Positions 57,852 to 64,000 of a DNA stretch of 64,000 nt are shown here, in pieces (the first letter of the stretch is position 1; each line of letters opens with the position of its first letter). A model generated the notes under the pieces. That model had not been told where the DNA came from. It did no database searches and was given only the letters and a program-made list of their open reading frames with translations. The stretch is taken from the NCBI GenBank assembly GCA_020161935.1, contig JAIUNI010000013.1, positions 62,001 through 126,000 of the forward strand, read 5' to 3'. Position numbers and translations under genes: made by a program. Source of the DNA: Chloroflexota bacterium (GTDB lineage: Bacteria > Chloroflexota > Anaerolineae > Aggregatilineales > Phototrophicaceae).

Positions 57852-58712
57852 ATGGACAAATTAAACTTAACGCCCCAGCAGTTGGCCTTTATGGATACCT
57901 TCGGCTACCTGAGCTTCCCCGGTTTGCTCAACGACAAAATCGTGGCGATCCAGAATGCGTTCGAAGCGGTGTGGACGGAACGCGGCGGCGGGATGGATGG
58001 TAAACCCCATTCCGGCAAAATGCGGTCGGTCATCGTCCCCTTCATTGACCAGAGCGAATACCTGTCGGGATTGCTGGATGACCCGCGCGTGAACGGCATC
58101 TTTAGCAGCCTGCTCGGCGACGACTTTAACTACATCGGCAGCGACGGTAACTTTTATGTGGGCGATACCAACTGGCATTCGGATCTCGATTGGGCGAGCG
58201 ATGCGATTGGTACGCCGCGGCTGAAGTATTACAAAATGGCCTTTTACCTTGACCCGTTGACGCGCTCCAGCGGTGCGCTGCGAGTGATTCCCGGCAGCCA
58301 CCGCTTCGGCGAACCGTATGCCGAAGGGTTAGAAAAGCAGGTGCGGAAGTCACAGGACGTGTGGGGGATCAGCGGCGCGGAAATTCCGGCGATCCCGCTC
58401 GAAACCAACCCCGGCGATGTGGTGGTGTTTAACTTCGCCACCAAACACAGCGCGTGGGGCGGCGACAACCAGCGGCGGATGTTCACCATTAACGCCACCG
58501 CCCACTACCAACCGGACGACATTGGTTATTTGAAAGGCATCATCAGCGGTGCGGCACGCTTCTGGATCGAGTCGGTTTACGGCGAACGGATGCTGAACAG
58601 CGCCTCGCCAGAGCGCATGGTTCACCTTCAGCAGTCATTGGATAATCAAGCGCACCTGCCGGAAGAAGTGCGTAAGGCCAAGCTGACGATGAGCGAACCG
58701 GCGCACGGGTAA
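57852..58712 (+). CDS. Phytanoyl-CoA dioxygenase-family protein, copy 2
   Basis: 286 residues. NLTPQQLAFMDTFGYLSFPG is the family opening; NFYVGDTNWHSDLDWASDAI holds H-x-D (His near 107); YKMAFYLDPLTRSSGALRVI then PGSHRFGEPYAEGLEKQVRK; the distal part GDVVVFNFATKHSAWGGDNQ with H-S-A-W-G and RRMFTINATAHY contributes the second histidine and the 2-oxoglutarate arginine. It is a non-heme iron 2OG hydroxylase of a small metabolite. It differs clearly from the other copy at 48061-48867. AAGGATCACCGGACA precedes the ATG. Confidence 0.87.
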   Translation: MDKLNLTPQQLAFMDTFGYLSFPGLLNDKIVAIQNAFEAVWTERGGGMDGKPHSGKMRSVIVPFIDQSEYLSGLLDDPRVNGIFSSLLGDDFNYIGSDGNFYVGDTNWHSDLDWASDAIGTPRLKYYKMAFYLDPLTRSSGALRVIPGSHRFGEPYAEGLEKQVRKSQDVWGISGAEIPAIPLETNPGDVVVFNFATKHSAWGGDNQRRMFTINATAHYQPDDIGYLKGIISGAARFWIESVYGERMLNSASPERMVHLQQSLDNQAHLPEEVRKAKLTMSEPAHG

Positions 58713-58723
58713 GGGTGTACTGC

Positions 58724-58759
58724 ACAGGCGCATTCTATCGGGGGGATGCGCCTGTTTGC
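58724..58759 (+). terminator. Hairpin terminator after PhyH copy 2
   Basis: ACAGGCGCAT (58724-58733) pairs with ATGCGCCTGT (58746-58755), followed by TTGC and TTACCTTG-type sequence, so the U-tract is short. It lies between convergent genes and may serve both. Confidence 0.65.
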
Positions 58760-58762
58760 AAA

Positions 58763-59377
58763 TTACCTTGTACGCACCCGCCGACCGATGACGTAACCAC
58801 CAACGGCGATGAACAGGCCAGCGGCGACAATACCCCATAGTAGTGTGGGATCAGTGGTAGTTAGGGCTGATGAGGGCGCGGCGGGCTGGGTGGTGATAAC
58901 CGTTTGGTCGTCAACGCGCTGGACGGTGAGCAGGATGGCATCCGGCATACCAATGTCGAGGTGTTGGGTATCGCCGAGACTGGCACAGATGCGCCATGTG
59001 CCGTAGGGGATGCCACTGAGGGCAGTGTTCCCGTAAAACATGCCCCACACGCCGTCATTCAGCCACAGGTGCCAGTGACGCGCGGCTTCCTCGGTATAGT
59101 ACCCCGGCAGTTCCCAATTCACCGTTTCAACCGTAAAGTTGACATCCCCCAGCGTCGGTTGGTCGCTGGTGATGACGGTTTGCGTGGTCGGCGCGACGAT
59201 TTTGATGCGGGGCGCATCCGCGCCGGTGGGCATCGGACGGTCGGGCGGCAGGCTGCGGGTACAGTCTTCGAGCAGCGTATCAGGGTTCGGCGTGGGCGTT
59301 TGGGCAAGGATAGGCACCAGCGGCAGCAGGATGACCGCGCACAATAGACACCGCACCACTATCACCGGTATTTTCAA
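58763..59377 (-). CDS. Exported protein with C-terminal membrane anchor
   Basis: I start at the TTG at 59377 because GAGGT lies six bases upstream and the product opens on a signal (KIPVIVVRCLLCAVILLPLV); the frame is open to 59464 with an unlikely proline-rich leader. About 205 residues: after the signal, TPTPNPDTLLEDCTRSLPPD, then a beta-rich domain PRIKIVAPTTQTVITSDQPT, VNWELPGYYTEEAARHWHLW and YGTWRICASLGDTQHLDIGM, then a threonine/proline linker and a last helix LLWGIVAAGLFIAVGGYVIG with RRVRTR. A sequence like this (CopC/cupredoxin-type or DUF4399-like beta domain with H-W-H-L-W) suggests metal or ligand binding outside the cell; not certain. Confidence 0.6.
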   Translation of the reverse strand: MKIPVIVVRCLLCAVILLPLVPILAQTPTPNPDTLLEDCTRSLPPDRPMPTGADAPRIKIVAPTTQTVITSDQPTLGDVNFTVETVNWELPGYYTEEAARHWHLWLNDGVWGMFYGNTALSGIPYGTWRICASLGDTQHLDIGMPDAILLTVQRVDDQTVITTQPAAPSSALTTTDPTLLWGIVAAGLFIAVGGYVIGRRVRTR

Positions 59378-59596
59378 CGCGCACCTCAGCCTACCCTTTA
59401 AGCGGATGGGCTGATTATAGGGCGGAGGTGGTGAGGCAACAACGATGTAAATGCGTAAGTCCACTCGTCAGGCATGTTGTTGGTGCGGACGGATTTCACT
59501 ATACTCTCAAGGTGCATTTCTTACGTATAAATAGGCCGAGTGGCTCGTTTGAAATAGGTCAGTTGGTTGTATTATTTTTTGTTTGAAGGAATTTTC

Positions 59597-60802
59597 ATGA
59601 ACACAATTACGATACAAGATGTAAAGGTGATTGCAACGCAGCCGTACGCGATGCAGCGGTTGGTGATCGTCAAGGTGATTACCTCCGAGCCGGGTTTATA
59701 CGGCCTCGGCTGCGCGACCTTCACCCAGCGGTTTCACGCGGTCGTCGCGGCATTGGAACACCACGTCATTCCGTACGTCATCGGCAAGGATGTGATGCGG
59801 AGCGAAGACATATTTAATATGTCGATGGTCAACGGTTACTGGCGCAACGGGCCAGTGCTGAATAACGCTATCTCCGGCATCGACATGGCACTGTGGGACA
59901 TCAAGGGCAAGCTGGCGAACATGCCGGTTTACCAACTGCTGGGCGGGAAGTGCCGTGAGGCCGCTGCTGTTTACAGCCATGCGGACGGCAACAGTATCGA
60001 GGAAATTACCGAGAGCGTACAGAAGTTCATGGAACAGGGCTACCGCTATATCCGCGTGCAGAACGGCGGCTACGGTGGCAAGTACCAAGCGGACGTGCGA
60101 CCGGAAGGCGCGGTACACGGCACCTACTACGACCCCAAAGCCTATATGCGGAACGCGCTCAAAGCGTTGGAGCATGTGCGGGCGACGGTGGGTGATGAAG
60201 TTGAACTGCTGCACGACATCCACGAACGCATCTCGCCGATAGACGCGGTGAACTTCGCCAAAGCGGTCGAGCCGCTGAAATTGTTCTTCCTTGAGGACGC
60301 GCTCGCGCCGGAGGACATCGAGTGGTTCACCCATATCCGCAACCAGAGCGCGACCCCGCTGGCGATGGGCGAACTGTTCAACAACCCGCTGGAATGGCGC
60401 ACACTGGTCGAACGGCGGTTGATCGACTTCATTCGGATGCACATCAGCCAGATGGGCGGCATCACCCCCGCCCGTAACGCGGCGATCTTCGCGCAGGTAT
60501 ACGGCGTGCGGACGGCGTGGCACGGGCCAGCGGATACCTCGCCGGTGGGTCATGCGGCGAACCTGCACCTCGACCTGTGGGCACCCAACTTTGGCATTCA
60601 GGAATGGTGCCGCTTCCCGGAGTTCATGTACGAGATATTCCCCGGCACACCGGAACTGCGGAACGGCTACCTGTACCCGAACGACAAGCCGGGGTTGGGC
60701 ATCGACATTGACGAAAAGCTGGCCGCCAAATACCCGCCGCAGGATGAAGTGCTGCAATGGACACAAACGCGCTTACCGGACGGCAGCCCTGCGCGACCGT
60801 AG
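59597..60802 (+). CDS. D-mannonate dehydratase-type enolase-superfamily enzyme (ManD/RspA)
   Basis: The start is the ATG at 59597 (MNTITIQDVKVIATQPYAMQ) with GAAGGA upstream; the open frame before it is not conserved. 401 residues: N-terminal capping domain, LNNAISGIDMALWDIKGKLA, YSHADGNSIEEITESVQKFM, then metal ligands VELLHDIHERISPIDAVN, KLFFLEDALAPEDIEW and PLAMGELFNNPLEW, and AWHGPADTSPVGHAANLHLD with the ManD/RspA-specific HGP-x-D. It dehydrates D-mannonate (or D-gluconate) to 2-keto-3-deoxygluconate. This supplies the mannonate branch of the uronate pathway started by uxaC at 24.5 kb, though it is 35 kb away. Confidence 0.88.
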   Translation: MNTITIQDVKVIATQPYAMQRLVIVKVITSEPGLYGLGCATFTQRFHAVVAALEHHVIPYVIGKDVMRSEDIFNMSMVNGYWRNGPVLNNAISGIDMALWDIKGKLANMPVYQLLGGKCREAAAVYSHADGNSIEEITESVQKFMEQGYRYIRVQNGGYGGKYQADVRPEGAVHGTYYDPKAYMRNALKALEHVRATVGDEVELLHDIHERISPIDAVNFAKAVEPLKLFFLEDALAPEDIEWFTHIRNQSATPLAMGELFNNPLEWRTLVERRLIDFIRMHISQMGGITPARNAAIFAQVYGVRTAWHGPADTSPVGHAANLHLDLWAPNFGIQEWCRFPEFMYEIFPGTPELRNGYLYPNDKPGLGIDIDEKLAAKYPPQDEVLQWTQTRLPDGSPARP

Positions 60803-60849
60803 GTGCAAATGGAATGGTTCTCAACTTTTAAGGTGCAAGGCGAAATCGT

Positions 60850-62700
60850 ATGTTAGTGGCGGAACTGCTTCTCCATCTTACACGGGCGTTTTTTATTATC
60901 CTGTCGACCCTCACGCTGGTCGACTATCTCCGCCACCGTGACCGCATCCGCCGCGATATTGCGCTGGTGTTCCTCTCGCTTTCCAGCACCACCTTCATCT
61001 TATTTTTCTTGAGCATGACCGGCTTACAAGCACCGTGGCTGACGAAAATCGGGCAGGTGGGCATCGCCTCTCTGCCCATTCTGCTGCTGCGAATGGTCGG
61101 TTACTTCCGGCCTGTCTCCGGCAAGATCAAACGGATCGCGCTAATCGGGTGGGCAGCCTCGGCGGTGGGTATCATGCTGTTCGATGCTTCACGGGACGGC
61201 GGGGCGATGCTGCTGGTCATCGTGTACTTCGTCGGCGTGAGCGGCTACGCGGTACTGGCGTTCATCAAAGCAGGAGTCAATAGTACCGGTATCGCCCGAC
61301 GGCGGCTGCGTTTCGCGGCGATTGCCTCCGCCCTGCTGGTGACGCTCATCATCATCGTCGGGGTGCGGTTGGCGCTGCCGGCGAATTGGCCGAACATCAC
61401 CCCACTGATTCAAATGTTTACGCTGGCGACAGTAGTGACCTTTTACCTTGCCTTCGCACCGCCGCGCTGGCTGCGGCAGGGGTGGCAGTACGAGGAACTG
61501 CGCGCCTATTTGCTGGAGGACATCGCCAAGCTGGATAAGCTGGCGCTTGAGGATGTGGTCATGCGGCTGCGGCAGGCCGTGATGCGGGCGATAGGCTCGC
61601 AGCAGGTACACATCGCCCTGTGGGACGCGGATAGCAAATCGCTCAAATTAGATGACAAAGCAAGCGCAGCCTTACTGACGAACGCGCAGATCAACACAGG
61701 CATCATCCAGCGTGTGTGGCAGTTCGATGAGCCGACGCTGGTGTATCGGGCAGCGGATTTAAGCGGCGGGGATATACAGATCCTCAAAACCCTCAACAGC
61801 GAAATGTTGTTCATCGTACCCATCGCGACCGCCGATACACCGTTGGGCGTGCTGCTGGTGTTTTTGGAGTACGGGTCGCTGTTCGCGGAAGATGACCTGA
61901 ATCTGCTCAATGTGTTCGCCCAGCAAACGGCGATCTTCCTTGAAAACTACAACGTGATGGAACAGCAGCGCCGCTACGCCCGCGACCTCGAAGGGCAGGT
62001 GCAGCAGCGCACACTGGCCCTACAGCGGTCGAACGACGAACTGCGCCAGTTCGCCTACGTGGCATCCCACGATTTGCAGGAACCGCTGCGGATGGTCGTC
62101 AGCTATTTGCAACTCATCGAAACCCGGTATAAGGTTCAGCTTGATACCGAGGCGAAAGAATTTATCAACTTCGCGGTGGATGGGGCCAAGCGCATGAAAA
62201 GCCTGATCGAAGCGCTGCTGGCCTATTCGCGCGTCGAAACTAAAAACCAGAACTTCACTCTGGTTGACCTGCAAAACACGGTGAATGAAGTGCTGCAATT
62301 GATGCAGGTGAGCATCAGTGAAAAGGGTGCGACCGTCACCGTTGATGACCACTTACCGGAAATTCACGCCAATGAGCCGATGATGATTCAACTGTTCCAG
62401 AACCTCATCAGCAACGGTATTAAATATCAGAAGGATACCCGCCCGGAAGTGCATATCAGCGCGAAGCGTGTCAACGACGAATGGCAGTTCGCGGTACACG
62501 ATAACGGCATTGGAATCGCGACCAAAGACCTTGACCGCATCTTCATCATTTTTCAGCGGCTGCATTCCGGTGTCGAATACCCCGGCACGGGCATCGGCCT
62601 CGCGGTCTGCAAAAAAGTAGTGGAGATGCACGGTGGAAAGATATGGGCGGAGTCCGGCGAGGGTGAAGGCACGACGTTTTACTTCACGATACCGGCGTAA
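60850..62700 (+). CDS. Membrane sensor histidine kinase with GAF domain
   Basis: 616 residues. Residues 1-205 make about seven hydrophobic helices (first LLHLTRAFFIILSTLTLVDY), a 7TM-type sensor; residues 225-365 are a GAF-like domain (LALEDVVMRLRQAVMRAIGS, IVPIATADTPLGVLLVFLEY, LNLLNVFAQQTAIFLENYNV); a short coil; HisKA with the phospho-acceptor His407 in QFAYVASHDLQEPLRMVVSY; and HATPase_c with the N box LIQLFQNLISNGIKYQ, G1 HDNGIGIATKDLD and G2 YPGTGIGLAVCKKVVEMHGG. No response regulator gene is nearby (orphan kinase). The phytochrome-like SHDLQEPLR motif places it in the HisKA-bacteriophytochrome-like group. It stops one base before the convergent RTX-like gene's stop. Confidence 0.9.
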   Translation: MLVAELLLHLTRAFFIILSTLTLVDYLRHRDRIRRDIALVFLSLSSTTFILFFLSMTGLQAPWLTKIGQVGIASLPILLLRMVGYFRPVSGKIKRIALIGWAASAVGIMLFDASRDGGAMLLVIVYFVGVSGYAVLAFIKAGVNSTGIARRRLRFAAIASALLVTLIIIVGVRLALPANWPNITPLIQMFTLATVVTFYLAFAPPRWLRQGWQYEELRAYLLEDIAKLDKLALEDVVMRLRQAVMRAIGSQQVHIALWDADSKSLKLDDKASAALLTNAQINTGIIQRVWQFDEPTLVYRAADLSGGDIQILKTLNSEMLFIVPIATADTPLGVLLVFLEYGSLFAEDDLNLLNVFAQQTAIFLENYNVMEQQRRYARDLEGQVQQRTLALQRSNDELRQFAYVASHDLQEPLRMVVSYLQLIETRYKVQLDTEAKEFINFAVDGAKRMKSLIEALLAYSRVETKNQNFTLVDLQNTVNEVLQLMQVSISEKGATVTVDDHLPEIHANEPMMIQLFQNLISNGIKYQKDTRPEVHISAKRVNDEWQFAVHDNGIGIATKDLDRIFIIFQRLHSGVEYPGTGIGLAVCKKVVEMHGGKIWAESGEGEGTTFYFTIPA

Positions 62701-63924
62701 TTATACGGAACAGGCATTACCCCAAAAGCTAAACTGATAGCGACCACCAGCATCAGTTAATTGTAGTCCGAGGTTAGGTCTGGCAGTGAGTGTTTGTCCG
62801 TTCGATGATGCGATTATGACCACTGTATTCTTGGCAGCCTGTTCCAAAGCGGTCGCTACTTGGTCAGCCGTCACTCGATAAAGGAACTCGCTTCGTCCTG
62901 CTGCGCTGCTCCCCATAAAAATCATATCCCCATTCTTGCAGTAGATCGCGAATGAGTTATTGAATGACCGATGCAATAACCCCAGCGCTGTTTCACTGGT
63001 AGTGAGGAGCTTCGTCATTCCGGCAACGCCAAGCGACTCTTGTACCTGCTCAAAACCTTCCCACGTAAACGTTTGCCCGTTGTATTCGAGTGAACCGCGC
63101 AGGGGGTTGGCGTTTGCAATCTGTTCGGAAAGTGTATCGATGGTTGCTTGGTCAGCCACCATGAAGTTAAATACGAGTGTGTCGTTCCCGCCCTGTCCGT
63201 AGATGTAGAGCGTGTTGTCGCCCCCGCCGTTCGCACCGGTTTGCAGGATCACCACATCATCGCCGCCGGTTTGCACACCCGCGTCACCATCCACCTTGCC
63301 TTCGACTGTGCCAGCGATAACGATCAAATCATTCCCGCCGGTGCTGCCCTGTTCGTCGTTGTTGTCGTCGCCCTGAATATCACCGCCGACCGTGCCGTTG
63401 TTAATCATCAGGTCGTCGCCGCCATCACCGCTGGCGTTGTCGCCGTCGATGTCGTCATCCACCACGCCGCTGTTGATGATGGTGTCGTTCCCGCCGTCAC
63501 CGTTGAGCGCCGTGTCACCGTCCATATCACCGCCGACCGTGCCGTTGTTGACCAGCACATCGTCGCCGCCGTTACCGAGCGCGATCACATCGCCTTCGAT
63601 GTCGCCGTTCGTGCCGGTGGTGTCGCTGCTGGCGACTGTTACGCCGTTGTTGATAATGGTGTCGTTCCCGGCCTTGCCGCCGATGATGCCATCCCCGAAT
63701 ACCGCGCCTGTGACGACCGTATCGGCTTCAATCGTCAGGGTATTGTCTCCCGCGCCGCCGATGATGCTGGTGCAGAGCGTACGGTCGGTGCTGCCTTCGG
63801 TATCCGGGCGGCAGTCGGCAGCCACGAAGCCCAACACACTGCCCAGTAGGGGAAGGCCGAGGATCAGTATCGCCAGCGAACGTAGAGACTTGGTGATGAT
63901 GGTGGAATGTGTGTGATAATGCAC
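62701..63924 (-). CDS. Secreted RTX-like repeat protein, copy 2
   Basis: 407 residues. Signal-like start MHYHTHSTIITKSLRSLAIL then LGLPLLGSVLGFVAADCRPD. Residues 60-240 hold repeats such as AGNDTIINNGVTVASSDTTG, GGDDVLVNNGTVGGDMDGDT and GGNDLIVIAGTVEGKVDGDA, again GGxGNDTI-like with INNGxVxGDxDGD units, more aspartate-rich than copy 1, so calcium binding is plausible. The tail after residue 250 (LSEQIANANPLRGSLEYNGQ, TFTWEGFEQVQESL, NNSFAIYCKNGDMIFM, ending GNACSV) is alignable by eye with copy 1 (LNGQTYTFNSFEALQNLL, ALYCNADSITLV). Convergent with the histidine kinase. From 63925 to the window end I see only A/T-rich sequence. Confidence 0.78.
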   Translation of the reverse strand: MHYHTHSTIITKSLRSLAILILGLPLLGSVLGFVAADCRPDTEGSTDRTLCTSIIGGAGDNTLTIEADTVVTGAVFGDGIIGGKAGNDTIINNGVTVASSDTTGTNGDIEGDVIALGNGGDDVLVNNGTVGGDMDGDTALNGDGGNDTIINSGVVDDDIDGDNASGDGGDDLMINNGTVGGDIQGDDNNDEQGSTGGNDLIVIAGTVEGKVDGDAGVQTGGDDVVILQTGANGGGDNTLYIYGQGGNDTLVFNFMVADQATIDTLSEQIANANPLRGSLEYNGQTFTWEGFEQVQESLGVAGMTKLLTTSETALGLLHRSFNNSFAIYCKNGDMIFMGSSAAGRSEFLYRVTADQVATALEQAAKNTVVIIASSNGQTLTARPNLGLQLTDAGGRYQFSFWGNACSV

Positions 63925-64000
63925 AGGCAGCAGGTACTTATTGATGGACAGATTAGTCTCATCTTAGCATAAAAATTGATATTTCTGAGATTTATGTGAA

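Noticed and set aside
59696..60766. Minus-strand open frame of 356 codons opposite the mannonate dehydratase gene
   Set aside because: The plus strand carries the catalytic ligands; the minus frame shows no family.

Overview
This window looks like a piece of a Chloroflexota chromosome, probably an Anaerolineae-like lineage. That is an inference from overall style: GC-rich single-copy genes, YfhO and GT39 membrane proteins, RTX-like GGxGNDTI repeat proteins, RHS proteins, Uma2 nucleases, and many palindromic intergenic repeats of the kinds common in that phylum. No rRNA, tRNA or CRISPR array was recognised.

Layout. 1-3.1 kb: an edge-truncated beta-propeller gene, then stand-alone enzymes (RibD/DHFR-like reductase, VOC protein, Lrp/AsnC regulator, S51 peptidase). 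3.2-7.4 kb is accessory: an IS701-like element whose transposase is probably frameshifted, an AT-rich beta-propeller gene, and a broken RHS-M23 peptidase gene. 7.7-11.4 kb: secreted glycoside hydrolase and GMC oxidoreductase. 11.4-12.5 kb is repeat-rich and has no gene. 12.5-22.9 kb: two large membrane proteins (YfhO and GT39, both carrying in-frame dispersed repeats), a Uma2 pair, acyl-CoA dehydrogenase, a CDGSH iron-sulfur protein, a lipoprotein, Doc and KTSC.

23.0-38.3 kb is the metabolic core. On the minus strand a sugar-binding protein, two ABC permeases, a YesL-type protein, a Gfo/Idh/MocA dehydrogenase, uxaC and uxaB form a hexuronate uptake and catabolism run. Divergent from it, a GntR/FadR-type regulator leads a plus-strand run with a DapA-like aldolase/dehydratase, an Old Yellow Enzyme homologue, two more Gfo/Idh/MocA proteins and a ScyD/ScyE-like secreted protein. 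The divergent gap holds a UxuR/ExuR-like operator half-site. A ManD-type mannonate dehydratase at 59.6 kb would complete one branch. No transporter ATPase is encoded here.

38.5-43.4 kb is the main accessory island: a second copy of the long noncoding repeat, a 5'-truncated RHS gene with a large unassigned C-terminal tip and a small acidic downstream ORF (candidate toxin and immunity), then two toxin-antitoxin operons (ParE/RelE-like and HicAB), each bracketed by copies of a roughly 70-120 bp direct repeat.

43.4-54.9 kb: orphan metal/siderophore-type binding protein, KimA-like APC permease, double-GNAT protein, phytanoyl-CoA dioxygenase, then prfC, recX and rny. prfC and recX are both preceded by long promoter-led leaders; the recX leader ends in a strong intrinsic terminator and may be an independent small RNA. 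A DUF6883/DUF4926 gene pair sits between two 65-bp copies of the rny terminator region.

54.9-64 kb: two RTX-like repeat proteins, DUF6194, a second phytanoyl-CoA dioxygenase, a mannonate dehydratase and a membrane histidine kinase, plus a MITE-like inverted-repeat element at 56.84-57.04 kb. All functional calls are by eye from motifs; nothing was searched.
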